From: Brachypterus glaber
Lineage: Eukaryota > Arthropoda > Insecta > Coleoptera > Kateretidae
DNA: 64,000 nucleotides
Assembly: GCA_958510825.1 (NCBI GenBank)
Contig: OY294044.1
Location: 72,986,095 to 73,050,094 of the forward strand
Reading direction: 5' to 3'
Shown here: positions 23,090-34,579 of the stretch, in pieces
How positions within the stretch are numbered: position 1 is the stretch's first letter
Layout: the number at the start of each line of letters is the position of its first letter
The notes under the pieces: model-generated
What the model was told of the DNA's origin: nothing
Seen by the model: the letters and a program-made list of their open reading frames with translations, nothing else
The model's database searches: none
Position numbers and translations under genes: made by a program

Positions 23090-23700
23090 ATTATGCAAAT
23101 GTTGGAACACAAAATAAAAATACACTGCCCAGTAAAAGAGCTTTCCCATTTTTCACCTCCGCGCGTAAAATGTTTTTTTTTTATTAACAGATTCACTTTT
23201 ATCAACCTTAAAAATATAACAATTTTCACGAAAACTGCCCATCGCCTCTTAGGGGGTGGAGTTAGAATTTTTTATTATCAGATTCTCTTTCAGCAACCTT
23301 AAAAACCCCTATATAGCAATTTTCATTTTTTTATAAAAAAAATGTATTTTTCCCCATTGCCGCACCCCAATGTTCACCAAAATAATCTCGAGCGAGAACA
23401 TATCTGTATGCCAAATTTCAAGTCACTAGCTTAAAGCGTTAAGTTATCGTGCTTACAAGATTTTCAGGACAGAACGATCGACCGACCGATCAACCGCTCG
23501 ATCGACCGCCCGATAGATGACCGACCGACAATTTTTTTTGCTTGAAATTGATTTATATCGTCATAAAACGCAAAAATACGCAAAAAAAAAATTTGAAAAT
23601 TTTTGCCTGGATACAATGCTTTCCGAAATTTTGAAAATTTTCAAAATGGGAAGGCAATTAGACAATAGCAAGAACCAGGAGCCAGTGTGTCGGGCAACCC
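23090..23700 (+). repeat. Dispersed repeat family E, copy 1
   Basis: Contains two copies of a ~90-bp subunit (TTATCAGATTC-CTTTCAGCAACCTTAAAAA..., first at about 23184 and again at 23275) with GCCTCTTAGGGGGTGGAGT. Then come CAAATTTCAAGTCACTAGCT, an ACCGACCGATC-type run and CCGAAATTTTGAAAATTTT. The same order of words is found at 49655-50290, and the (CCGAC)n / AAACG block at 57830-58045. No coding sequence. Confidence 0.75.
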
Positions 23701-25043
23701 AATAAACTTCAGTGTTGCTAATCCTTTGTACAACTCGCCTGTAAAACCAAAAAGACATGAAATCCACTCAACACGGTCTATTACTGGCCCCAGTACACCT
23801 TTCAAAACTGTTTACTGAGTAATTTTTACATGTTTAATTTAAGAATTTGTGTAAAGGTATGTAAATAAATTTAATTTATTGTAAAATATTATAAAGTGTT
23901 TTATATTAATTCAAAATTACACCAAATTACCACATTAATGTAAAATCATTTAAAATAACATAGATTTACATTGATTTACTTCCATTATCAATTACGGACT
24001 AGGTACTTTTAGGGAAAATTACATGTCGGGATATGGTATCTTATATATTGCTTCTGTGGAAAATTTTATGAGTCAGTCTATGGCAAATGTATTTTTTACA
24101 GTTTAAAAGAAATCAATTATAATTTATATGTAATATCAATAATTATTATTTTTAGAAATGTCAGTAAATCAAATTTCATCATTTAAAATTAGCTTTCAAT
24201 AATTTTAGAGGCAAATACAACTTTTATGTTTAAACAGAACAGTTACATGAAGAGTTGAACGACAGGTCTATTTTAAAGTCCAATAAACTTAAAATACATT
24301 TGAACTTGAAAGATTTCCTATTTTGTTATTTATTAATTTTGTTCGCAACTATTAAGAATATAAATTCTTAATATATATAGTATATGGTATAAAGTATAGT
24401 ATTTTTGTATACACAAAAATGTAAGGGTATTTTTTCATTGCACGTTTAACAGTCTAAAAGGTATGAACAAAAAAAGCTCATTAGCTAATTTATGGCAACC
24501 TTCACTAAAAAATTACGAACTATAAATATTTTTCTTCAAATAAGAAAAATAACGGCCTAGTCTTCAAAAGTAATTTTTATATTTAAACACGACGATCGTT
24601 ACGGATAAATTTATCCATTCTCAAGTGAGTCGTTCACTAAAATAAACAAAAAATCAAAAAATCACATAAAGAATAGAAATTGTTACAATTATTGTTAAAA
24701 AGTTACTTTATGTTACTTAAAAATATAAAATTATTTACAATAAACATGTTCACGTCAAACAACATAAAACAAAAGTAAATCACATATTTGTGATTTGTAA
24801 AAATCAAGATATCAATCACAATTTGAAAAACATTAAAAGTAAAATAAATTAAAATTTATAATCATACAGAACTGTCAAAAAATTATGAAGTGTTCGTAAG
24901 AATGAAAACTTTATCATAAAAAGCGGTGTTGCCGATGTTAAAATTTATATTCCTCAACAAGGAAGGAAATGAGGGGGTTGGAATTTTTTGGGGTATTCAA
25001 TTTATCATTCAAGGATAACAGATTTTTGTTTCTAGATAATCTA
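23701..25043. other. No recognisable feature (1.3 kb)
   Basis: AT-rich sequence. TACATTGATTTACTT-like words at about 23935-23985 faintly recall the 5' minisatellite. No gene, element end or splice pair identified. Confidence 0.5.
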
Positions 25044-25098
25044 CAATTCTTCTTCTTCTTCTTGTTCTTCTTCTTCTTCTTCTTATTTTTCTTCTTCA
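25044..25098. repeat. (TTC)n microsatellite
   Basis: TTC/CTT units with a few interruptions (TTG, TTATTT). Confidence 0.95.
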
Positions 25099-25205
25099 AT
25101 TTACCAACTTTTTCGATTTAGCTACGGATCTGATTGAAATACGCACAGCAACTTTGCTTGCAGGTATTTAGATGATAAAGCGATATTGTGTGTTATTATA
25201 ATATT

Positions 25206-25912
25206 CACAGCGCCTGCGCTAGAATAATATTATACGGTAGTTTCGAATTTAAAAAAAATCAAAAATCATCCTAGACAAAAAATTCTTGGATATAAATTTG
25301 TTTCATTCAAATGTCGGTCTGTCCGTCCGTCCGTCCGTCTGATGTCACGTTTTTGTGTGCACGATAACTCAAGAACGAATAATCCCATCGACTTGAAATT
25401 TTCAGGAAAAATCAAGTTATATGAGGGGAAGATCTCTATTGTTTTTGAAATAAATCCCTCCAAAAACAAAAAAGTTATGGGGGGTTAAACTTAAAAAAAA
25501 ATCGAAAACAGCTGAAAGAAAATTCCGATTAACGTAATTATAAATATATAATATATATAATATATATAATTATAAAAAAAAAATAAAAAAATTTGAAAAG
25601 TTTTTTGGAATTTTTTTTTGAATTTTTCGTCTTTTGCAGACAGAAAATTAAATAAAAAAGATTGAAATATTAAAAATAAAAAAATAAAGTTTTTTTGAAT
25701 ACTTTTTTTTAAATTATTTTTTCAATAATTTTTCGTTTTTTAAAAAAGATTTTATTAAATGTATTTTTTTTTAAGTATTTGGGAAATGCAATATACAATT
25801 TGCTGTGATTTATATACATGTATAATGTATAATGTATAATGGAATGCGTAGCATTATATATCTTCACGGCTTGTTTTATAAACAAGTAATATTTATCATT
25901 TCGCAGCCCCAC
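25206..25912. repeat. Dispersed repeat family F, copy 1
   Basis: Order of landmarks: CAGCGCCTGCGCTAG, ATTATACGGTAGTTTCGAA, CTAGACAAAAAATTCTTGG, a (GTCC)n run, TGATGTCACG, ACGATAACTCAAGAACGAAT, ATTTTCAGGAAAAATCAAG, then A/T tracts and GGAATGCGTAGCATTATATA, CTTCACGGCTTG. Copies or parts are at 26060-26560, 38431-38860, 40240-40668 and 61690-62225. No ORF is conserved among them. Confidence 0.85.
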
Positions 25913-26059
25913 GTAAAAATAACTTTTTAAATTTAAACAGGGTTGTATTGTATGATTCTATCAATTTTGACCTTCTGAATTCAAATCTAATCACAGAATT
26001 TCTCCATCGCGTCAAATTTTCGAGAAAAAAAAAAACTTAAAAATGGCATGGGAATTTTT

Positions 26060-26560
26060 CATTATTTTGACACTCTTTTTTCTTTTACGCCTTCCGCATT
26101 TTACTTTGGCAATTATACGTTTACCTTTTGAATCCGAAACTAATCACAGAATTTCTCCAACGCGTAACATTTTCAGGAATAATCAAGTTCTATGAGGGAA
26201 AGATTCATATTGTTTTTGAAAGTAATTTCTCCAAAAACAAAAAAGTTAAAAAACTATAAATTTTATTCCTTTCGAAAAAATAAATAATTATATAAATTTT
26301 TTGAAAAAAAAAATGTATTTTTTTTTTCAGTTTTCTGAAAAAAGTAATTAGTTCGAATTTTTTTTTTATGAAAATTTCTTCGTCAAGAAAACTTTTTTTT
26401 CAACTTTTTTTCTTAAGAATTTTTTTTTGAAAAAAAAAATGTTCTTTTTTTATTTTATTTATAAGTTGCGTTGTTTGGACAAATGCCATCCACTGAAAAT
26501 AATATACAATGCTACGCATTACATATTATTACGGTTTCTTTATTTTATAAGACAAAAAAA
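26060..26560. repeat. Family F, partial copy 2
   Basis: Shares AATCACAGAATTTCTCCA...TTTTCAGGAATAATCAAG, GAGGGAAAGATTCATATTG and TCCAAAAACAAAAAAGTTA with copy 1. It then has the inverse of that copy's 3' words (AATGCTACGCATTACATATT at about 26508). Its 5' end is missing or diverged. Confidence 0.65.
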
Positions 26561-26687
26561 TTTAATTATTGGGGACTTTTTTTAATAAGATATAAAATAT
26601 TTTATGTGGCATATATATATTTTTTTAAACTTTTACTTTCTTTTTTAACTATTTCACTTTATTTTTTAAATTCTCATTTTTTTGTGT

Positions 26688-26857
26688 AGGGTAAGGGGTC
26701 GTCCTTCAATTAAGTCACGCATATTTACCAAAATTCATACACTTCATACCTCGTTTCTAGCGTTATTAAAGGATGTAGAGATTTCATATTTTGAATACCC
26801 CCCCCCAATAAGGTGGTGTTAGGTAGGGTACCCCCCCTATTGGGGGGGGGGGAGGCC
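26688..26857. mobile_element. Element end GGGGTCGTCCTTCAATTAAG cut by gap
   Basis: AGGGTAAGGGGTCGTCC, TTCAATTAAGTCACGC resembles a recurrent insect element end of the form GGGCGTCCATAAATTACGTC (from memory of such repeats). It leads into C-runs and G-runs (CCCCCCCC, GGGGGGGGGG) that abut the assembly gap, so the other end is not visible. Confidence 0.4.
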
Positions 26858-27057
26858 NNNNNNNNNNNNNNNNNNNNNNNNNNNNNNNNNNNNNNNNNNN
26901 NNNNNNNNNNNNNNNNNNNNNNNNNNNNNNNNNNNNNNNNNNNNNNNNNNNNNNNNNNNNNNNNNNNNNNNNNNNNNNNNNNNNNNNNNNNNNNNNNNNN
27001 NNNNNNNNNNNNNNNNNNNNNNNNNNNNNNNNNNNNNNNNNNNNNNNNNNNNNNNNN
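26858..27057. other. Assembly gap, 200 N
   Basis: Exactly 200 N, a round placeholder length that need not be the true size. The gap sits between homopolymer C/G runs and an A-run, which explains the break. Confidence 0.99.
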
Positions 27058-27222
27058 AAAAAAAAAATAAATAAAATAAGCATATCAAAGCCCCTTTAAA
27101 GGGGTAAAAGACGGGTAAGTTTCTATCGTTAAAAAAACAGTACTAAAGAACAAAGTAAACCCAGATAAAGTGATTCTAGTTAATATTGTAAATTTAAATG
27201 CAAAAATAAAAAAAAGTAAATT

Positions 27223-28020
27223 ATACCGGGTGAGCTTTATTTATGTACACCCTAAAAAATATGTTTAATTTCCATTCGATAAAAACAAAACTTCGTTGTT
27301 TTATATAATTTTACATTGGCTATAAAATGGCGGATTTAATTTTTTTGTTTCAAAAAGTGGCATAAATATGTTTTTTTTGTGGAACAACCTGTAGTTTTTA
27401 AATTTTTGAATTCAGCCGAAAATTATATGTATAAGAAACTGATTGTTTTTTTTTTTACTTTTTTTTTTCGTTTTCGCTTTTATGGTACAGATACAGACAA
27501 TTTATCTTTTTTTTTACTTCAAAGTGCATCAAAAGTTTGGCATAAGAAAAATAGCGGAAAAAAAACTCTACAAATAAAGTTTACAAGGACTTTAAAAAAT
27601 AGGAGTTCAGGAAAAAAAAACCGTTTTTTAGCTCTATTTTGCTGTCACTGATCAAATTTTTATTTTAACATTTTATTTACATTTTTTTTTAAAATAAGCT
27701 TAAAGAAAACCAAGTATATCTCATTTTTATACGATAAAAACGAAAACGAAAAGGAACAAAAAAACCAATCAGTTTTTTAAACATAGGATTTTCGGCTGAA
27801 TTTAAAAATGTAAAAAATTACAGAATGTTCCATTAAAAAACACAGATTTATGCCACTTCCGGCGAGACCGGAAGTGAAACAATAAAATTAAATAACACAT
27901 TTTATGGCCAATATAAGATTATATAAATCACCAAAGTTTCGTTTTTATCGAATGAGGATTAAAAATAATAATATTAATAATTAATTTTGGGGGTGTACAT
28001 AAATAAAACTCACCCGGTAT
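27223..28020. mobile_element. 798-bp foldback with ATACCGGGTGAGCTTTATTT ends
   Basis: The TIRs match for about 30 bases with one mismatch and continue more weakly (TTCGATAAAAACAAAACTTCG against CGAAGTTTCG-like inverse at about 27935). The interior contains AAACCGTTTTTTAGC, inverted AAAACGAAAAGG words and the CACTTCCGG/CCGGAAGTG palindrome at 27848-27875. The 90-codon frame at 27379-27651 has no recognisable domain and runs through the left arm. Confidence 0.88.
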
Positions 28021-28252
28021 ATAAGTTAAAATCTAGCTATCATTAAAAGTTACATACTAATAATGGAGTGGGTAGTTTTCTATTTATAGAGAACCTATGA
28101 TGCACTTTAACAAGGAGGAGTTCCTGGGGACTTCCACCTAGGCATAAGGGCAGTTTTGGAATATTTAAATTACGAGAGAGTTGAAGAAATTTCATTATAC
28201 ATCAAAAACACTAAAATAGTTCTCCAACACTGAAAAAAAAATCAACAAGATC

Positions 28253-28672
28253 AATAGTTGCTGCAACCTTAAATCTGGTAAGGGCAACAACAAAACTTGT
28301 GGTTAGCATAAAAAACTTAGATTTTAAAATATGGGAGGATTGGTGTAGTGTACGACCGCGTCGTACTTGACGAGTTTACTACCCAAATAGAGTGAGTTCG
28401 ATTCTCACCGGCGCCGATTTGCCTTTTTCAGTTAATTAATAATTGAAATTTGGCGAAGGCGTAAGTGAAGCGGACTCTCCCTATAAATTGGTTCGAAAGT
28501 CAATTAAAGCCGGTGGTTCCCTCTACTACTAGCCCACACAAGTCCTGGACTTAGGGAATGCTTAATTAAGTAGAATCGTTCGAGGTTAAACAAAAATGTA
28601 ATGTAATTTAATGTAAGGATCTCATAAGTACAACAATTAGTCCTGTTGCCCTTACCAGATTTCTGGTGTCAG
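28253..28672. repeat. Inverted repeat with a SINE in its loop
   Basis: AAATCTGGTAAGGGCAACAA (about 28270-28290) is mirrored by TTGCCCTTACCAGATTT at about 28646-28662, with TTGCTGCAACC against GGTGTCAGCAA outside. The arms are ~45 bp; the intervening ~330 bp is almost entirely the SINE at 28333-28615. Confidence 0.72.
28333..28615 (+). mobile_element. tRNA-derived SINE, copy 1
   Basis: Begins GGGAGGATTGGTGTAGTG, whose GTAGTGTACGACCGCG region fits a diverged A box. GAGTTCGATTCTCACCGGCG about 60 bases downstream fits the B box (GWTCRANNC) and T-arm of a tRNA. A shared body follows: GGCGAAGGCGTAAGTGAAGC, CGGTGGTTCCCTCTACTACT, AGCCCACACAAGTCC. The 3' end GTTCGAGGTTAAACAAA runs into an irregular AATGTAATGTAATTT tail. 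Copies 2 and 3 (59617-59846 minus, 60166-60450 plus) share the body. RNA polymerase III transcription is expected from the boxes, and mobilisation would require a LINE partner, which is not identifiable here: the tail differs from the (ATT)n of the LINE at 18665. Confidence 0.9.
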
Positions 28673-29179
28673 CAACCAAAAAAATAGTTAAATAAGTTAA
28701 TAATTATATTCTGCACGTTTGTCGGTTTATAACCGAAAAAAATATATGTCAGAAAGTTATCTATCGTCGTTAAAATCAAATGGACAGGAAACAGTGAATA
28801 GTACCATTTCATCCTTTTTGGGAATCATCAGCACTGTGTATCCTGTATGTTGCTAATATTCAAATAAAACTTTAGATAGATATAAAAGCATGGTGCCATC
28901 TATTGATGTGGTCACTGTTATCTGTTCACTTGTTACCAAATGGCATATCGGCAGAATTTACGGCGTACAGTAACGTGCATTCAAAATTCCACGGACCTAA
29001 ACCATTATATGAACCTTTAGCCGGTTAAGCAGAGTTAAATAAGTTAAAAGTGGTAATGAGCAAACTAGTAACTCTTCAAATTCTCTATAAGTTTCAAAAA
29101 TAGCCAATTGTTTTTTTTTATATATTTTTTTTTATTTATTTATTTTTTTTTTTAAATAAATAAAAAAAATATTTATCGA
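28673..29179. other. No recognisable gene
   Basis: Includes GGTGCCATCTATTGATG (28891) and TAAATAAGTTAAAAGTGGTA, the latter related to the arm at 29180. No coding signal. Confidence 0.45.
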
Positions 29180-29395
29180 AGGATAAAAGTAGTTATGAGT
29201 AAACTTGTAGCTCTTTAAATTCTTTATAAGTTTCATATGTTATAAATTTTTATAGGTACTTTGGTACGGTTACAGAGGGCGCAACTCGACCTATAGCGCC
29301 CACTGTAATCGTACCAAACTACTAATGAAAATTCATAAAATATGAAAATTATAGAAAAATTTAAGAGCTACATGTTTGATTTATCCTCCGATGAA
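29180..29395. mobile_element. Foldback repeat with GGTACGGTTACAGAGGGCGC stem
   Basis: TTTGGTACGGTTACAG with AGGGCGC is mirrored by GCGCCCACTGTAATCGTACC around a 20-base loop, and outer arms GGATAAA...GTAGCTCTTTAAATT are mirrored by AATTTAAGAGCTAC...TTTATCC. A partial direct copy of the left arm (GAGCAAACTAGTAACTCTTC) lies at about 29057. Confidence 0.82.
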
Positions 29396-29543
29396 TAATT
29401 TGGCTGAAAACTCGAAAAAAAAAAACAACCCACCCCCAACATGGCTATTTTTGAACATTTATAACTCTATTGTTATTAATATATTAAAAAAAATATTTAA
29501 ACAAAAATTGTTGGAAATTTTCTCCTTAACAAAATTGTTTATA

Positions 29544-30215
29544 CAGTGCGGTCCAAAAGTCACCCCCCCTCTTAACTTTTGAACGGGTTGAGATATCGAT
29601 TTCAAATTTAGAACTCTTAAATAAAACAACTTAAACTATCTTTAAGCATATATTTGATACTTTTATCACTTAAAATGTGGGCAGGGGGGCATGGGGGGAA
29701 ATTTTTTTAAATGGGTCGTGTGATACATCATTTTAAAGCCTTTAAAATTCTCTATATAACCATACATTTTTAAATTTTTTAAACATGTTTTTTAAGGTTT
29801 TGATTTTTCAGTTTTTTGTGCTAAAAAAATAAATTTTTAAGTTTTTTTTTTTGTTAATTTTTATTTATGTCAACTAAAATTAGTTGAAAAGTATAATTAA
29901 CTTTTTTTCATTATGAAATTTGGATTTTTTAGAAATTTTGACAAAAATACCCATTTTCAACCCAATTTAAAAAAAAATAAAAAATATACAGTTAAATGGA
30001 GAATTTTATAAGCTTTAAAATGATGTATCACACGACCCACCTTTCCATTTAAAAAAATGTCGCCCCATGCCCCCCTGCCCACATTTTAAGAGCTAAAAGT
30101 ATCAAATATATGCTTAAAGATAGTTTAAGTTGTCTTATTTAAGAGTTCTTAATTTGAAGTCGATATCTAAACTCGTTCAAAAGTTAAGAGGGGGGGTGAC
30201 TTTTGGACCGCTCTG
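29544..30215. mobile_element. Tc1/mariner-like MITE, 672 bp, foldback
   Basis: Ends are CAGTGCGGTCCAAAAGTCAC and, inverted, CAGAGCGGTCCAAAAGTCAC, each flanked by TA (29542-29543, 30216-30217). The arms are mirrored far inward: GGGCAGGGGGGCATGGGG against CCCCATGCCCCCCTGCCC, and GTCGTGTGATACATCATTTT against its inverse. No transposase frame. CAGTG-starting ends with TA duplication are typical of Tc1/mariner non-autonomous elements; superfamily is inferred from the ends only. Confidence 0.9.
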
Positions 30216-30274
30216 TATGTATTTTTATCGTAAGATGCATATTTAGCGAGATAACCGCACTTACTCCTAAAATT

Positions 30275-32335
30275 CATGACAACCGATGCGCCTTAAGCAA
30301 ATCATGCAGTGAAAAACTGACAGGAGTGTTGTGTTACTATCCACTACTACCCTTTAAAATAGCAGCCATTATTTGACTGGACTAAAGTGACTTTACATTT
30401 AACGATCACGTGTTCTGGTTACTTGACGCGCATCCGTGCGCGTAATTGAATTGACTTAGTTTCGAGATACAATATAACTGAGATATCGATTTAATATTTT
30501 TAATAAAATATGGTGGGTTCAGAACTAAAGTGAATCAAGTCCATGAAGACGATTTTTTTAATCTGCATTGATCAAGAGATAGTTCAAAGCATATATTGTT
30601 TAGTACTGAAACCGAACCAAGTCCATACCTCTGTCTTGGAACGGTAGATGGCACTAGTTCACTTACGTACTGAATTATTCTTCAGATTGTTCAGCGGAAG
30701 AGTGAATCAAGAGTGAATCAAGTCCATCGCCCAAATGGACCTTGTCCACTTTAGCTTTGAACCCCTCATATATTGGCTTGCTTTTTAAGTTTTGATTGTA
30801 CCAGTTATCATAAAGAGCTTGCTACGTGCTTACTTATATTTAAAGTTTGATGTTCAGTATATCAAAGTGTCACTTTTACTAAAAGTCTTTTAGCAAGGGC
30901 CAAAAAAAAAAAAAATAAAAAATAAAAATATAATAATCATAATAATAATTTTTCGTTTGGACTTTTTCATGACAACCGATGCGCCTTACGCAAATCATCC
31001 GGTGAAAAACTGACAGGAGTGTTGTGTTACTATCCACTACTACCCTTTAAAATAGCAGCCATTATTTAACTGGACTAAAGTGACTTTACATTTAACGATC
31101 ACGTGCTCTGGTTACTTGACGCGCATCCGTGCGCGTAATTGAATTGACTTAGTTTCGAGATACAATATAACTGAGATATCGATTTAATATTTTTAATAAA
31201 ATATGGGGGGTTCAGAACTAAAGTGAATCAAGTCCATGAAGACGATTTTTTTGATCTGCATTGAACAAGAGATAGTTCAAAGCATATATTGTTTAGTACT
31301 GAAACCGAACCAAGTCCATACCTCTGTCTTGGAACGGTAGATGGCACTAGTTCACTTACGTACTGAATTATTCTTCAGATTGTTCAGCGGAAGAGTGAAT
31401 CAAGAGTGAATCAAGTCCATCGCCCAAATGGACTTGGTCCACTTTAGCTTTGAACCCCTCATATATTGGCTTGCTTTTTAAGTTTTGATTGTACCAGTTA
31501 TCATAAAGAGCTTGCTACGTGCTTACTTATATTTAAAGTTTGATGTTCAGTGTACCAAAGTGTCACTTTTACTAAAAGTCTTTTAGTAAGGGCCAAAAAA
31601 AAAAAAAAAATAAAAAATAAAAATATAATAATCATAATAATAATTTTTCGTTTGGACTTTTTCATGACAACCGATGCGCCTTACGCAAATCATCCGGTGA
31701 AAAACTGACAGGAGTGTTGTGTTACTATCCACTACTACCCTTTAAAATAGCAGCCATTATTTGACTGGACTAAAGTGACTTTACATTTAACGATCACGTG
31801 TTCTGGTTACTTGACGCGCATCCGTGCGCGTAATTGAATTGACTTAGTTTCGAGATACAATATAACTGAGATATCGATTTAATATTTTTAATAAAATATG
31901 GGGGGTTCAGAACTAAAGTGAATCAAGTCCATGAAGACGATTTTTTTGATCTGCATTGAACAAGAGATAGTTCAAAGCATATATTGTTTAGTACTGAAAC
32001 CGAACCAAGTCCATACCTCTGTCTTGGAACGGTAGATGGCACTAGTTCACTTACGTACTGAATTATTCTTCAGATTGTTCAGCGGAAGAGTGAATCAAGA
32101 GTGAATCAAGTCCATCGCCCAAATGGACTTGGTCCACTTTAGCTTTGAACCCCTCATATATTGGCTTGCTTTTTAAGTTTTGATTGTACCAGTTATCATA
32201 AAGAGCTTGCTACGTGCTTACTTATATTTAAAGTTTGATGTTCAGTGTATCAAAGTGTCACTTTTACTAAAAGTCTTTTAGTAAGGGCCAAAAAATAAAA
32301 AATAAAAATATAATAATCATAACAATAATTTTTCG
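30275..32335 (+). repeat. Three tandem copies of a ~694-bp unit
   Basis: Units start with CATGACAACCGATGCGCC at 30275, 30968 and 31663 (spacings 693 and 695); the third ends at about 32335. Identity is about 98% by eye: copies 2 and 3 share CATCCGGTG and GGGGGGTTC against CATGCAGTG and GGTGGGTTC in copy 1. Each unit contains the repeated word GAATCAAGTCCA, an imperfect inverse pair (GGTTCAGAACTAAAGTGAAT / CCACTTTAGCTTTGAACCCC) and an A-rich segment at its 3' end (A-run, then AATATAATAATCATAATAAT). No open frame of note. It could be an emerging satellite or a segmental tandem duplication. Confidence 0.95.
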
Positions 32336-32562
32336 AACACCCTAAAATATTCTTCGCTAATAAAAAGTTTTAAATTTGCCGTAGCCAAGCTATTTAACAG
32401 AAAGAGAAAAACCCTGTTAGAGTTAGTTTAAAAGATACCTACATTCAACAGCAAGTTAATCGAAGAGAATAAAGTTGTGAAAGAAAGTTTACAAGTTTGG
32501 ATCTGTTTTTCAGTCTTATTATTTTCCAGTTTATTGTAATGGGAAATGTAAATAAAAGTTTA
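32336..32562. other. Spacer, nothing identified
   Basis: AT-rich, right edge of the tandem array. No supported feature. Confidence 0.5.
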
Positions 32563-32672
32563 GCAAAAGCTTTTTCTTAAAATTTTTAAGTAAAAGATGG
32601 TTTTGGTACATAACTTTTAATGTACCAAAACTATCTTTTACTTAAAAATAATGAGAAAAAGCTTTTTCTTAT
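32563..32672. mobile_element. Hairpin repeat AAAGCTTTTTCTT
   Basis: AAAGCTTTTTCTT, TTTTTAAGTAAAAGATGGTT and TTGGTACAT are mirrored by ATGTACCAAAACTATCTTTT, ACTTAAAAA and AAGCTTTTTCTT. Arms ~50 bp around ACTTTTA. Confidence 0.85.
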
Positions 32673-32727
32673 ACACTATACTCAATATAGATACTATAAA
32701 TGATTTATAACATAAAAATAGAGCAGG

Positions 32728-32938
32728 GTAGCGATTCACATTCTACATGATGTGGTCTTATATCACGGCACCTGATCGCCAGTAAAGGTTCGATAATCTG
32801 ATTGGTCAAATTCACCGGTGATGATATCACCTCACGTCCACATGCGATGACCTGATTGGTCCAACTAAGTAGCGTTCACCGGTGATGCTCACATGATCAC
32901 ATCACATCCACATGAAATGTGAATCGTTTTCAAGTGGT
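32728..32938. mobile_element. Inverted repeat with paired TTCACCGGTGATG motifs
   Basis: The ends GCGATTCACATTCTACATGA / CATGAAATGTGAATCG are inverse. The interior has a direct repeat CTGATTGGTC...TTCACCGGTGATG at about 32798 and 32852, and many TGATCACATCAC-type words. More GC-rich than its surroundings. It could be a MITE; CACCGGTG is a perfect 8-bp palindrome present twice. Confidence 0.65.
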
Positions 32939-33769
32939 GATCATATCGCATATTCGAGAGGAAGAATAAAAATCGGGCAACAGACGCAAGGAGGCATGGC
33001 CCCTTAGTGATCTTTAATAGTTATTATTTGTTATTTATTCCATTTAAAAGTTTTTTTTAAGGTGCAGTTATCTTAAATTTTCCGCTAAATACTCCACAAA
33101 GTCCGATTTACACTGAAGCATGTGGCTTGTTTTGAATGTCAACATAACCAAAATTTTATAATTTTTGTTTACTTACTTTTTTTTTTTGATGTAAACAAAG
33201 AGAATTGATAAAGCTGTTGCTAAAAACACTTTTGTATTCCTGTAGAAACAAAATTTGCTTTTATTCCAGTAATTTAGAGAGAATAAACCATTGTTTTGTT
33301 CTCGTTAATGGCACGTCAACGTTTTAGGGTTGTGTAAATTGGGTCTAGTCATTTCGCTTACAACGCATGCGTATTTTACGTTGCTAAGGTTATTTCGAGA
33401 TTGTTTACAAGCGGGAAGGTTTAAAATAACTATACCTTAGTATTGTTTGTATTTAAATTTTTATTAAAATGATTTTTGCAGCAGTTTGTTCCTATTCGAA
33501 CATTTCTTGACAAGTGTAAATATTTTATACATACTATCACGAAATAAATTTATCTTATCTTATGAAACAATTGTAAAAATTGACAATTTAAATTAAAATT
33601 GCATTTCCCTAGGGCCAAAAAGTTTTTTTGCCCCGCTAACTAAAACTTGTTATTTTTAAGCTTTTTTAAAGAAGATGCTTACCTTTACTGTAATATTTAT
33701 AAAGAAATATGACCTTTTGGCTACTTTTGGTCTTGAATTATATGTTCTTTTTGACCAGATAGTTATTAT
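32939..33769. other. No recognisable gene
   Basis: Contains CAACGCATGCGTATTTTACG (33361) and AAATTGGGTCTAGTCATTTC. No ORF or splice support. Confidence 0.45.
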
Positions 33770-34579
33770 CAGGCCCGTATTTAAAAAAAAAAAACAGGGG
33801 GTGCTGAGCAAATTTTTATAATATTTTCAGTGGTGCTCCGAAGCATTTTTTTTTGGGAGATGGGGCAGAGCAAATATTTCCCAACTAAAAATTTAAAAAT
33901 TGAGAAATTTCCCAAATCAAAAAAAAAACAGCTTTACATTAAAAGACCGTGAAATTTTGCTGACTAAAAAAAGGTCCTCAGCTCTAAAAAATTCCCAATT
34001 CAAAAAAAGCTTTACTACCCCCGAACGTAAAATTTTGATGACTAAAAAAAGGTCCTCACCTCTGAAAAATTCCCAACCTCTCCAATTTTCCCAAGTAAAC
34101 AATTTACTGACCCTTTACCCCTCAATTTTTCCAACAAACATTTTACGAAATCTGCCACTCAATTTTACCAACTAGACACTGGATTTTCCCATTGGAGCCC
34201 CCCATAATATTTTGTTAATTTTATAACTCTTGGAAAAAAATTTAACAAAAAAAGCAACAAAAAAAAATTAAGTAAAGTAACAAACAACTAAATTTAATAT
34301 ACACAATTATATAATACGATACAAAAAAAAAAACAGAAAAACGCTGAGAATAAAAACACATGTATAATATACATTGTATATGTTCCAAATTATGGAAACC
34401 ACTTTACCACGATGTGAACTTTTACTTCAGCTTTAGTAAAGCCCTTTTCTTGTTTCATAAACATTTTATTTTTGCAAATAATTGCTTCTGTTTTGACTTG
34501 AGCACTCCCTGTGGGGGTGCTTAGAACTTATTACGCCAGGGTGCTAAGCACCCCTAGCACCCCCCCAGTTACGGGCCTT
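33770..34579. mobile_element. hAT-like MITE, 810 bp, with exact 8-bp TSD
   Basis: Ends CAGGCCCGTATTT and ...GTTACGGGCCTT are inverse (about 9 of 10 bases), the CAGGsCCGTA form common in hAT elements. GTTATTAT is present on both sides (33762-33769 and 34580-34587), the 8-bp duplication expected of hAT. The interior has two copies of a TAAAAAAAGGTCCTC subrepeat (33964, 34040) and G-rich ends (GGGGGTGCT / AGCACCCCC). The 91-codon frame at 33900-34175 is low-complexity and shows no transposase domain. A related fragment is at 61430-61600. Confidence 0.9.

Noticed and set aside
26784..27088. Frames spanning the N gap
   Set aside because: They consist almost wholly of N-derived residues.
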